Under the pieces are notes generated by a model. It worked only from the letters and a program-made list of their open reading frames with translations. It was not told the DNA's origin and made no database searches. A DNA stretch of 64,000 nucleotides from Hymenobacter psoromatis (GTDB lineage: Bacteria; Bacteroidota; Bacteroidia; Cytophagales; Hymenobacteraceae): contig NZ_JAIFAG010000001.1 in NCBI RefSeq assembly GCF_020012125.1, positions 1,736,001-1,800,000 of the forward strand, given 5' to 3'. Shown here piece after piece: positions 57,474-64,000 of this stretch; position 1 is the first letter of the stretch; each line of letters begins with the position of its first letter. The position numbers and the translations under genes are program-made.

Positions 57474-57881
57474 ATGCAGCAGCAACTAGCCCATGTCACG
57501 CTGGTCGTGCGCGATTACGACGAGGCCATTCACTTTTATACGCATCAGCTGGGGTTTCACCTGGTGGCCGACACGCCCTTGGGCGACGGTAAGCGCTGGG
57601 TGCTGGTGGCCCCGCCGGGCGCCGGGGGGGGTAGTGCGCTGCTGCTGGCCCAGGCCGACGGCCCTGAGCAGTTGCGCTACGTAGGCAACCAGACCGGCGG
57701 CCGGGTGTTCTTATTTTTAACGACCGACGATTTTTGGCGCGACTACCACCGCCTGATGGCGCAGGGCGTGCAGTTTCAGGAAACGCCCCGCGAGGAAGTA
57801 TATGCTACCGTGGCCGTTTTTGCCGACCTCTACGGCAACCTCTGGGACCTGCTGCAACCTAAGCCCGCACCCATTACCTGA
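57474..57881 (+). CDS. VOC family protein (glyoxalase-like)
   Basis: 135 residues from ATG 57474. Vicinal-oxygen-chelate fold: LAHVTLVVRDYDEAIHFYTH, LGFHLVADTPLG, then WVLVAPPGAGGGSALLLAQA and VFADLYGNLWDLLQP. Metal ligands of the class are His8 and Glu near the C-terminus in GFxxxFxDPxGNxW-like segments; here the last Glu is Asp. Function unknown; this group includes glyoxalases, dioxygenases and antibiotic-binding proteins. It is a passenger within the his operon, between hisF and hisIE. Confidence 0.87.
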   Translation: MQQQLAHVTLVVRDYDEAIHFYTHQLGFHLVADTPLGDGKRWVLVAPPGAGGGSALLLAQADGPEQLRYVGNQTGGRVFLFLTTDDFWRDYHRLMAQGVQFQETPREEVYATVAVFADLYGNLWDLLQPKPAPIT

Positions 57882-57953
57882 GTTGGCTCAAGCCGGCTGG
57901 CTCATCATTTCTTCTCTTACCGGCGGTTCTTACCCGCCGCTTTGCCTTTCCAA

Positions 57954-58643
57954 ATGAATACGGAGTTAGATTTTGATAAAATGCCTGACCAGCTCATTCC
58001 CGCCATTGTGCAGGATGCCGCCACGGGCCAGGTGCTTATGCTGGGCTACTTTAATGCCGAAGCCTGGCAACGCACCCAGGCCGAGGGCCGGGTCACGTTC
58101 TTCTCGCGCTCCAAGCAGCGCCTCTGGACCAAGGGCGAAACCAGCGGCAATTTCCTGCAGGTAGTAAGCTTGCATATCGACTGCGACCGGGATACAGTAT
58201 TAGTAATGGCCCGGCCCGACGGCCCGACCTGCCACCGGGGTACCACGAGCTGCTTCGAAGCTCAGTCAACTGCAACCGGGGAGGTAGGGGCTAGTACCGA
58301 TGCCGCGCTGCCTACTCCCCCGGTTGGCTTCCTGGCCGAGCTAGACCGCCTCATCGAGCGCCGACAGCAGCTGCCGCAGGAAGAGCCGGGTTCTTACACT
58401 GTTCGCTTATTTGAAAAAGGCTTGGCCCGGATTGCGCAAAAAGTAGGGGAGGAGGCCGTGGAAACCGTTATTGACGCGATGGCGGGTAACCGCGTAGGCT
58501 TGCCTGGGGAAGCTGCCGACCTGCTCTTCCACCTGCTGGTGTTGTTGCGGGCCTCGGGCTCGTCGCTGGACGAAATGCTAGGCGTGTTGCGTCAGCGCCA
58601 CCAGACTATCGCCGCCGGGCAGCGCCGTCCGCTGCCCGAATAA
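57954..58643 (+). CDS. hisIE: Bifunctional phosphoribosyl-AMP cyclohydrolase / phosphoribosyl-ATP pyrophosphatase
   Basis: 229 residues from ATG 57954. The N-terminal HisI domain (about 1-115) shows [40 protein letters not shown] and [20 protein letters not shown], the zinc-binding Cys and Asp sites. A linker rich in Thr/Ala follows. The C-terminal HisE domain (about 125-229) shows [20 protein letters not shown] and [14 protein letters not shown], typical of the MazG-like all-helical pyrophosphatase. These are steps 2 and 3 of the pathway. It is the last gene of the operon. Confidence 0.96.
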   Translation: MNTELDFDKMPDQLIPAIVQDAATGQVLMLGYFNAEAWQRTQAEGRVTFFSRSKQRLWTKGETSGNFLQVVSLHIDCDRDTVLVMARPDGPTCHRGTTSCFEAQSTATGEVGASTDAALPTPPVGFLAELDRLIERRQQLPQEEPGSYTVRLFEKGLARIAQKVGEEAVETVIDAMAGNRVGLPGEAADLLFHLLVLLRASGSSLDEMLGVLRQRHQTIAAGQRRPLPE

Positions 58644-58750
58644 GCGAGTCCGCTCCCTTCCCGCTGCTAAATAAAGTGACGAGAAGTTGAGAGATATTCC
58701 AGCTTAACATAAGTAATAGATAAGTAAACTGCCTGTTGATTTTCACCTCT

Positions 58751-59698
58751 TTATTGGTTCAGCCGGCGCTCAATCTTATCCAGTAGGGCGCGCACCAGGG
58801 CCAGGTCTGCCACGTCGGTTACATCGAGTTGGGTATTAACGCCAGGGCCCGCTAACTGAATGCGAAAGAGTATTGCTGGTGGGGTAGTAGGCTGGGGTAA
58901 ACCAGGACCCGCTGTTGAGCGGGACGCACGGGCTGGTTCAGGGCCAGGCGGTGTCTGTGAAGCGAAAATCGGGTTCGTCGGCTCGTTGAGGCCGAAGAGG
59001 CTGGCAATTGCGTCTGCCGTAGCTGGGGGGGCTAAACGGGGTGGCGGTAAGGGAATTGCTACTGGCACGCGGGGTTGATTATTTGGAAGGCTGGTCGCTA
59101 CTGGTTCCTCCGTAACTTCAGTGGCTGTCGTTGGGGGACCCGCGGGGCCGGGTACTTGGCGGAAGACATTGGGACTAGGATTTGGACTGGCGAGTTCCCT
59201 CTTGGGTGGCTGTTGCGCTGCTAGCTGGTCGATATCGGCCAGTATGTTGTGCTCATCCAGTAACCCCACCATCCGGGCTCCGTCAATAAAGGCTTTGGCC
59301 ACGCTCTGGGTATTTATTTCCTCTACGTCGAACTCGCGCATCAGTAAGACGTCGAGCATGGCAACAGGTAGCTCCCGGCTGCGAAATTTGCGGCACAGCT
59401 GTGTGAAGAGCGGCGGGGTAAGAAAGGCTTCCCGGTGAAACAGTAGTTCTTCCTGTTTGTCGTAAGCATGTTTTATGCGTCGGAAGAGTGTCGTAGTAGT
59501 AAGCATTTCTCGCTTGCTTGTGAGGAGGCCAAACTTTACGGCTGAGCCCACAATAGCCTTGAAAGAACCACTTACCTTACGATTTAGCTTACGGGCGCAC
59601 GTTTCTAGGGCGCACTTGCCGCCCGTATCGTCTACTACTTCAGCTATTTCCCAGGCTCCACTGTAGCTAGTGCGGGGATAATCTATAAGTTTTGGCAT
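58751..59698 (-). CDS. Unknown protein with winged-helix-like N-terminus and Pro-rich tail
   Basis: 315 residues. Residues 1-160 look alpha-helical and winged-helix-like (AWEIAEVVDDTGGKCALETC, KVSGSFKAIVGSAVKFGLLT), resembling hypothetical DUF5343-type proteins, but I am not sure of the match. Residues 165-270 are Pro/Thr/Ala-rich and probably disordered. The last 50 residues (ILFRIQLAGPGVNTQLDVTD and on) form a short ordered end. There is no signal. Composition is less GC-rich than the his operon. It lies alone beside a 700-base AT-rich spacer and could use a promoter near the palindrome at 59776. Confidence 0.55.
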   Translation of the reverse strand: MPKLIDYPRTSYSGAWEIAEVVDDTGGKCALETCARKLNRKVSGSFKAIVGSAVKFGLLTSKREMLTTTTLFRRIKHAYDKQEELLFHREAFLTPPLFTQLCRKFRSRELPVAMLDVLLMREFDVEEINTQSVAKAFIDGARMVGLLDEHNILADIDQLAAQQPPKRELASPNPSPNVFRQVPGPAGPPTTATEVTEEPVATSLPNNQPRVPVAIPLPPPRLAPPATADAIASLFGLNEPTNPIFASQTPPGPEPARASRSTAGPGLPQPTTPPAILFRIQLAGPGVNTQLDVTDVADLALVRALLDKIERRLNQ

Positions 59699-59775
59699 TT
59701 AAGCAGTAGTATAAAAGAGGTGGATATGCTGAGGTGAGTACGAAAGGAAGACAAGTATAAACAAGGAAGAATGAT

Positions 59776-59848
59776 AAAGTATACTAAAGTACAAAAAAGT
59801 TTAAAGTCCATATTTATTTTTAAACTTTTTTGTACTTTAGTATACTTT
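59776..59848. repeat. Perfect 30-bp inverted repeat with 13-base loop
   Basis: The arm begins AAAGTATACTAAAGTAC and continues to TTTAAA; the right arm is its exact complement. Almost entirely A/T. It lies 80 bases upstream of the 59698 start on the other strand. It could be a bidirectional terminator, a large operator or the end of a mobile element. Confidence 0.88.
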
Positions 59849-60374
59849 GGTCTGGTCTGTAATTTTAAACCCTCTTTTTTATACTTAACTAAAGCCCCAA
59901 CAGGATAGGAGATACTTCAGCAACTATGAAGTTCTTCCTACTTTGCTCATCAATCTTATCCGCTGATAAATAACGCTTATACTAATGCACCATCACTACT
60001 ACTTCAATGGCAACCAGAAAACTACTCAAAAAACTACTTGCTGACATAGGAAAGCTTCCACAAATAACTCGGGTCTCAAGTAAAAGCAACTGCTGGGGTA
60101 GCTGGTGGTTCTTAGGAATCAACTTCAACTTCACAAAACCAACCTCATCTTGACCAACTACATGTACGCAGACAGACCAGTTTACACTTAGCATATCTAC
60201 TAGATAAGATTAAGCGCCTACTAGTCGATGAGATTTCTAGACTACGCAGGTAATAGTACTCAAAGATACAACCACTATTATTTGTCTTATAATTAATATT
60301 ATGTTAAATTAAGCAGCGAAATAACGGAAAGCCTTCCCTAGATGCCTCTCCTCTTCTACCAACATGGAACTGAC

Positions 60375-60411
60375 AAAAAAATCCCCAACCTTCATCAGGC
60401 TGGGGATTTTT
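60375..60411 (-). terminator. Intrinsic terminator of the TPR gene
   Basis: AAAAATCCCCA pairs with TGGGGATTTTT; on the minus strand the stem is followed by T. It lies 25 bases beyond the stop of the gene at 60436. Confidence 0.88.
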
Positions 60412-60435
60412 GACCTACTTAATCTCAGCGTAAAA

Positions 60436-61632
60436 TTATTTCTTCAAAGCTTGTAGCCGGTCTTCCATCCGCTTGGAATCGGCATTACGCCCGAGGCGGA
60501 AATATACCTTCTGAAGCGCACTGATGCTGGCCGCATCATTGGGCTGAATTTCGAGCGACTTCTCAAAGTACGGCACCGCAGCTTCGAAATATTTCTTACC
60601 TTGAGTCTCCAGCGGCTTACCCTTTAACTGGTACGTTTTCAGGTCCATTTTACTGGCCTTAGTATACATGTTAGCCGCTTGGTTGAAGTTGTAGATACCC
60701 ATATTGAACTGGGCATCAAAATTATTCGGGTCCAACTCAATGGATTTCTTGTAGTCAGCCTGCGCGAGGTCAGTTTTCTTCTGGGCGTCGTAGAGCGAGC
60801 CGCGCACCGCGTACAGGTTGGCATTGGTGGGGTCGGCGGCGATGGCTTTGCTGATTTTTTCCATTGCCGCATCGCTATTGCCCCCCGTCATAGACATGTT
60901 CAGGTCCTCAATCAAAAAAGCCTTGTTCGTCGGATACGCTACCAATGCTTGCTTGAGAACCTGCTGCGCCTCCGGCTCATTTTTTTGCTGGTGCGCTATC
61001 TGGAGCAAGCGAGTGTACACGTTAACCGGGGCTGGCTTCGACTTATAGGCGTCCATGCCCAGCAGCTGGTTATAGCTGGTCTTAGCCCCGGCGAAGTCTT
61101 GCTTGGCTTCCTCAGCGTAGGCCGTATAGAGCACGGCAGTCGTATCCTGGGGGTTAAGCTGCGAAGCCAGCTTATAATTGGCGATGGCCTTGTCGAAATC
61201 TTTATCGTTGTAGTTTTTTACCCCGGCATTAAACGCCTGGCCATAAAGGTTTTGTAAACGTGAAGGCACCTGCTTACCGTATTCCCCGCTTGGGCCGTCC
61301 AGTTCCAGGGCCTTTTTGTACGACTCAGCCGCTTTTTGCAGGGCCTCGCCCGGCTGCATATCTTTAGTATACTTGGCAAAGAGGGCTTGAGTATTGGGGT
61401 CCAGCAGCTGGTAGTAGATTTCGCCTCGGGTAAACCAGGTTTTAGCCTTGTCCTTGGTCTTATCATTGGCAATGGCTTCGTTGATGCTTGCTAACGCCTT
61501 GTCCAGCTGGCCGGCTTTTTGACTAAGGAGAGCGTTAGTAACGGCCGAATTCTGGGCCAGGGCCGGCGTGGCCAAGCCAACGGCGGCCGTTAGGGCGACC
61601 GATGCGGCTAGCGTCAGAAAGGTCTTTTTCAT
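60436..61632 (-). CDS. Secreted/periplasmic TPR-repeat protein
   Basis: 398 residues. Sec signal MKKTFLTLAASVALTAAVGL with cleavage near ALAQN. The chain contains about nine TPR-type units, e.g. AWTF-like KTWFTRGEIYYQLLDPNT, AGVKNYNDKDFDKAIANYKL, NLYAVRGSLYDAQKKTDLAQ, PYFEKSLEIQPNDAASISAL. No catalytic motif. It is likely a periplasmic scaffold of unknown partner. Length and layout are typical of Bacteroidota TPR proteins found beside gyrA. It is separated from gyrA by 188 bases and has its own terminator. Confidence 0.85.
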   Translation of the reverse strand: MKKTFLTLAASVALTAAVGLATPALAQNSAVTNALLSQKAGQLDKALASINEAIANDKTKDKAKTWFTRGEIYYQLLDPNTQALFAKYTKDMQPGEALQKAAESYKKALELDGPSGEYGKQVPSRLQNLYGQAFNAGVKNYNDKDFDKAIANYKLASQLNPQDTTAVLYTAYAEEAKQDFAGAKTSYNQLLGMDAYKSKPAPVNVYTRLLQIAHQQKNEPEAQQVLKQALVAYPTNKAFLIEDLNMSMTGGNSDAAMEKISKAIAADPTNANLYAVRGSLYDAQKKTDLAQADYKKSIELDPNNFDAQFNMGIYNFNQAANMYTKASKMDLKTYQLKGKPLETQGKKYFEAAVPYFEKSLEIQPNDAASISALQKVYFRLGRNADSKRMEDRLQALKK

Positions 61633-61770
61633 GGGAGAAAGAAAGAAAAGATGAGTGATGGGGCAAAACTACGCCCAATCGGCAAAGGAATACTACCGGG
61701 GCTTTACGGCGCGCCGCCCGGCTGGTTTACATCGCATCCGGTTAAAGTTCTATTGAGTGAGTAAAGGCCC

Positions 61771-61801
61771 AAAAAAGGCCGCCCGCTACGCGGACGGCCT
61801 T
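61771..61801 (-). terminator. Intrinsic terminator of gyrA
   Basis: AAGGCCG..CCGC and GCGG..CGGCCTT form a stem of about eleven base pairs; on the minus strand it is followed by TTTTTT. It lies about 20 bases after the gyrA stop. Confidence 0.85.
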
Positions 61802-61820
61802 CTCCTAGCAAGGTTGGTTT

Positions 61821-64000
61821 TTATTCCTGCTCGTCGGGACCTTCGCCGTCCTCCGCGTCGGCCAGAGCCAGGTCTGGCTCGTCGGGGCTACCCCCTACCC
61901 CATCGGTGATGTCACCTACTGAACCAGTCTCCGCTAGCTCGGCCAACGGGTCTAGCTCTACTTCGGCGGCCGCGACCTTGGCCACTGAGGAAATCTCGTC
62001 GTTGGCCGCCACCTTAAACAGGCGCACACCCTGCGTGGCGCGGCCGATTGTCCGCAACTCACTCATACTCAGCCGAATGGTGAGACCCGAGCGGTTAATT
62101 ATCATCAGGTCGTCGGCATCGGTTACGGCCTGAATAGACACTAGCTTACCAGTTTTCTCGGTTACCTGCATCGCTTTCACGCCCTTACCACCGCGGTTGG
62201 TGACGCGGTAGCCCCCCTCCCCATCCAGGGCCGAGCGCTTACCGTAGCCATGCTCGGTCACCACCAGCAGCTCCTGCTGCTCGGAGTCGGCGATGCAAAC
62301 CATGCCCACTACCTGGTCGTCAGGCTCGTCCTCGCTCAGCGTGATACCGCGCACGCCGGCCGCCGTGCGGCCCATCGGGCGCACTTTTTCCTCGGGAAAG
62401 CGTACCGCCCGGCCCGAACGCGAAGCCAGCACGACCTGCGAGTTGCCAGCCAGCAGCTGCACGTCGAGCAGGCGGTCGCCTTCGTTGATGGTAATGGCGT
62501 TAATACCCGCCGCTCGCGGCCGCGAGTAGGCTTCGAGGGGGGTTTTCTTCACCGTACCCTTGGCGGTGCAGAACATAAGGAAGGTGTTCTCCAGATAGTC
62601 GGGCGAGCGCAGGTTGCGCACGTTCAGCACCGAGCGCACAGCGTCTTCCTTGGGCTTATCAATCAGGTTTTGCAGCGGGGTACCCTTGGTGGTTTTAGCG
62701 GTTTCGGGCACCTCGTAGGCCCGCAGCCAGAACATGCGGCCCTGCTCCGTGAAGATGAGCAGATACTCGTGGGTAGTAGCCACGAACAGATGCTCCGTGA
62801 AGTCGTCCTGCTTCGAGCCGGCCCCGCGAGCCCCTACCCCCCCCCGATTCTGGGTGCGGTACTCATCGAGGCTGGTGCGCTTGATGTAGCCCTCGCGGCT
62901 CACGGTAATTACCATTGCCTCGTCAGCAATCATGTCCTCCATCGAGAAGTCGCCGCCCGCATGGTTGATGCTGGTGCGGCGCTCGTCGCCGTAGCGCTCG
63001 CGCATCTCCAGCAGCTCGCGCTTGATGAGGGCGCGCTGCTCCTGGGGCGAGGCCAGGATGGCATTCAGCCGGTCCACCTCGCGCATCAGCTCCTCGTACT
63101 CGGCCACGAGCTTGTCGCGCTCCAGGCCGGTGAGGCGCTGCAGGCGCATGTCCAGGATGGCGCGGGCCTGCACCTCACTCAGGGCGAAGCGCTCGATGAG
63201 ACCCAGCCGGGCCACCTCCGGGTCGCGCGACTCGCGAATGAGGCGAATCACCTCGTCCAGGTGGTCCAACGCGATAAGCAGACCTTCCAGAATGTGCGCC
63301 CGCTTCTGCGCCTCGGCCAGCTCGTAGCGGGTGCGGCGCACGATGACTTCCTCGCGGTGCTCCACGAAGTACACGATGAGGTCGCGCAGGTTCAGGGTCA
63401 TCGGGCGGCCCTTGACCAGGGCCACGTTGTTGACGCCGAACGAGGATTGCAGCTGGGTGTACTTAAACAAGTTATTGAGCACCACCGTGTTCAGGGCATC
63501 GCGCTTCAATTCATACACAATGCGCATGCCATCGCGGTCGCTCTCGTCGCGCAGGGCGGCGATGCCCTCAATCTTCTTGTCATTAATCAGCGCGGCCGTC
63601 TTCTCAATCATCGAGGCTTTATTCACCTGGTAGGGAATCTCGGTCACGATAATCTGCTCCTTGCCGTTGGGCAGGGTCTCGAAGTTGGTTTTGGCCCGCA
63701 GCACGATGCGGCCCCGACCCGTTTCAAATGCCTGCTTCACGCCCTCGTAGCCGTAGACGATGCCACCGGTCGGAAAGTCCGGGGCCGTCACGTACTGCAT
63801 GAGCTCCGGGATGGTAATCGCCTCGTTGTCGAGGTAGGCCACGATGCCGTCCACCACTTCACGCATGTTGTGAGGCGCCATGTTGGTGGCCATGCCCACG
63901 GCAATGCCGCTGGTGCCATTCACCAGCAGGTTCGGGAACTTGGCGGGCAGCACGCTGGGCTCTTCGAGCGAGTCGTCGAAGTTGGGCTGGAAGTCCACCG
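61821..64000 (-). CDS. gyrA: DNA gyrase subunit A, C-terminal part (5' end outside window)
   Basis: Type II topoisomerase subunit that breaks and rejoins DNA. About 726 codons are present and the frame continues past the right edge; the active-site Tyr region is missing. Visible: [40 protein letters not shown] (tower and coiled coil) and the C-terminal beta-pinwheel with [20 protein letters not shown], in the position of the GyrA box (consensus QRRGGKG; here QNRGGVG), which wraps DNA. The tail is acidic ([12 protein letters not shown]). ParC is the alternative, but the box and the long pinwheel favour GyrA. The gene ends in a terminator. Confidence 0.93.
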   Translation of the reverse strand, partial: VDFQPNFDDSLEEPSVLPAKFPNLLVNGTSGIAVGMATNMAPHNMREVVDGIVAYLDNEAITIPELMQYVTAPDFPTGGIVYGYEGVKQAFETGRGRIVLRAKTNFETLPNGKEQIIVTEIPYQVNKASMIEKTAALINDKKIEGIAALRDESDRDGMRIVYELKRDALNTVVLNNLFKYTQLQSSFGVNNVALVKGRPMTLNLRDLIVYFVEHREEVIVRRTRYELAEAQKRAHILEGLLIALDHLDEVIRLIRESRDPEVARLGLIERFALSEVQARAILDMRLQRLTGLERDKLVAEYEELMREVDRLNAILASPQEQRALIKRELLEMRERYGDERRTSINHAGGDFSMEDMIADEAMVITVSREGYIKRTSLDEYRTQNRGGVGARGAGSKQDDFTEHLFVATTHEYLLIFTEQGRMFWLRAYEVPETAKTTKGTPLQNLIDKPKEDAVRSVLNVRNLRSPDYLENTFLMFCTAKGTVKKTPLEAYSRPRAAGINAITINEGDRLLDVQLLAGNSQVVLASRSGRAVRFPEEKVRPMGRTAAGVRGITLSEDEPDDQVVGMVCIADSEQQELLVVTEHGYGKRSALDGEGGYRVTNRGGKGVKAMQVTEKTGKLVSIQAVTDADDLMIINRSGLTIRLSMSELRTIGRATQGVRLFKVAANDEISSVAKVAAAEVELDPLAELAETGSVGDITDGVGGSPDEPDLALADAEDGEGPDEQE

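Larger units (their letters stand above)
59699..60435. other. AT-rich spacer of about 740 bases
   Basis: Strongly AT-rich compared with the rest of the window. It holds a 30-bp perfect palindrome (59776-59848) and, at 60375-60411, the terminator of the TPR gene. Small open frames on both strands at about 59980-60200 have no convincing start or composition and were not called. The region could be decayed acquired DNA. Confidence 0.6.

Noticed and set aside
59982..60194. A 70-codon minus-strand frame and a 48-codon plus-strand frame at 60007-60153.
   Set aside because: Opposing small frames in AT-rich DNA, without promoter, family similarity or codon pattern.
1..64000. GGGGTAGGG as a G-quadruplex or telomere-like sequence.
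   Set aside because: Single copies have only two G-runs and cannot form an intramolecular quadruplex; copies are dispersed, not in tandem.
1..64000. Insertion sequences, prophage, tRNA or rRNA genes.
   Set aside because: I saw no transposase, integrase or phage structural gene, and no cloverleaf-like or rRNA-like sequence.

Overview
The window is 64 kb of a high-GC (clearly above 60% by eye) chromosome from the phylum Bacteroidota, most likely Hymenobacter or a close relative in the Cytophagales. The evidence is the family content: type IX secretion C-terminal domains on a peptidase and on an RCC1-repeat protein, TonB-linked outer-membrane proteins, an HU-like/SPOR envelope protein followed by ExbB, ExbD and TonB, a bifunctional HisB, and promoters with a TAnnTTTG -7 box and no Shine-Dalgarno sequences. 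No tRNA, rRNA, CRISPR array, insertion sequence or prophage was recognised.

Layout. 1-3.8 kb: 3' end of holA, a helical membrane-associated protein, an M28 lipoprotein peptidase and a tiny membrane protein. 4.0-8.3 kb: an accessory stretch with a phospholipase-D/J-domain protein, an AT-rich insert (TPR protein and a DUF6615-like predicted nuclease) and a two-gene unit of a PD-(D/E)xK-like and a PIN-like protein. 8.4-21.6 kb: metabolism and stress, with a GH92 mannosidase, an HdeD-like protein, a FucP-type sugar importer, a three-gene osmoprotectant ABC operon with an embedded CAT-like acyltransferase, an aldo/keto reductase, two NAD(P)-binding oxidoreductases and two divergent AraC regulators. 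21.6-24.1 kb: an RCC1-repeat surface protein split by a G-run frameshift. 24.3-35.9 kb: an envelope cluster (TPR protein, beta-barrel, HU-like/SPOR protein, ExbB, ExbD, TonB) followed by folC and trmB. 35.9-48.6 kb: TMEM175-like channel, a broken DUF481 gene, a peroxiredoxin fusion, a TrpF-like protein, mnmA, a lipoprotein, a secreted subtilase, a zinc-ribbon protein, rpe, a TonB-dependent receptor and a small hydrolase. 48.7-58.6 kb: the histidine operon hisG-D-C-[x]-B-H-A-[HAD]-[x]-F-[VOC]-IE. 58.7-64 kb: a proline-rich protein of unknown function, an AT-rich spacer with a 30-bp perfect palindrome, a TPR protein and the 3' part of gyrA.

How the genes work together. The his genes supply the whole route from PRPP and ATP to histidine except any step encoded elsewhere. 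In front of hisG lies a promoter, a 43-codon reading frame with five consecutive His codons and a GC-rich hairpin with a T-run, the layout of a ribosome-mediated attenuator. The ExbB/ExbD/TonB unit would energise outer-membrane receptors such as those at 27.7 and 44.8 kb.

At whole-window scale the main unexplained signal is the nine-base word GGGGTAGGG (CCCTACCCC on the other strand). I counted about 36 exact copies by eye, in genes, in spacers and at stop codons. Several families of long intergenic inverted repeats are also present.
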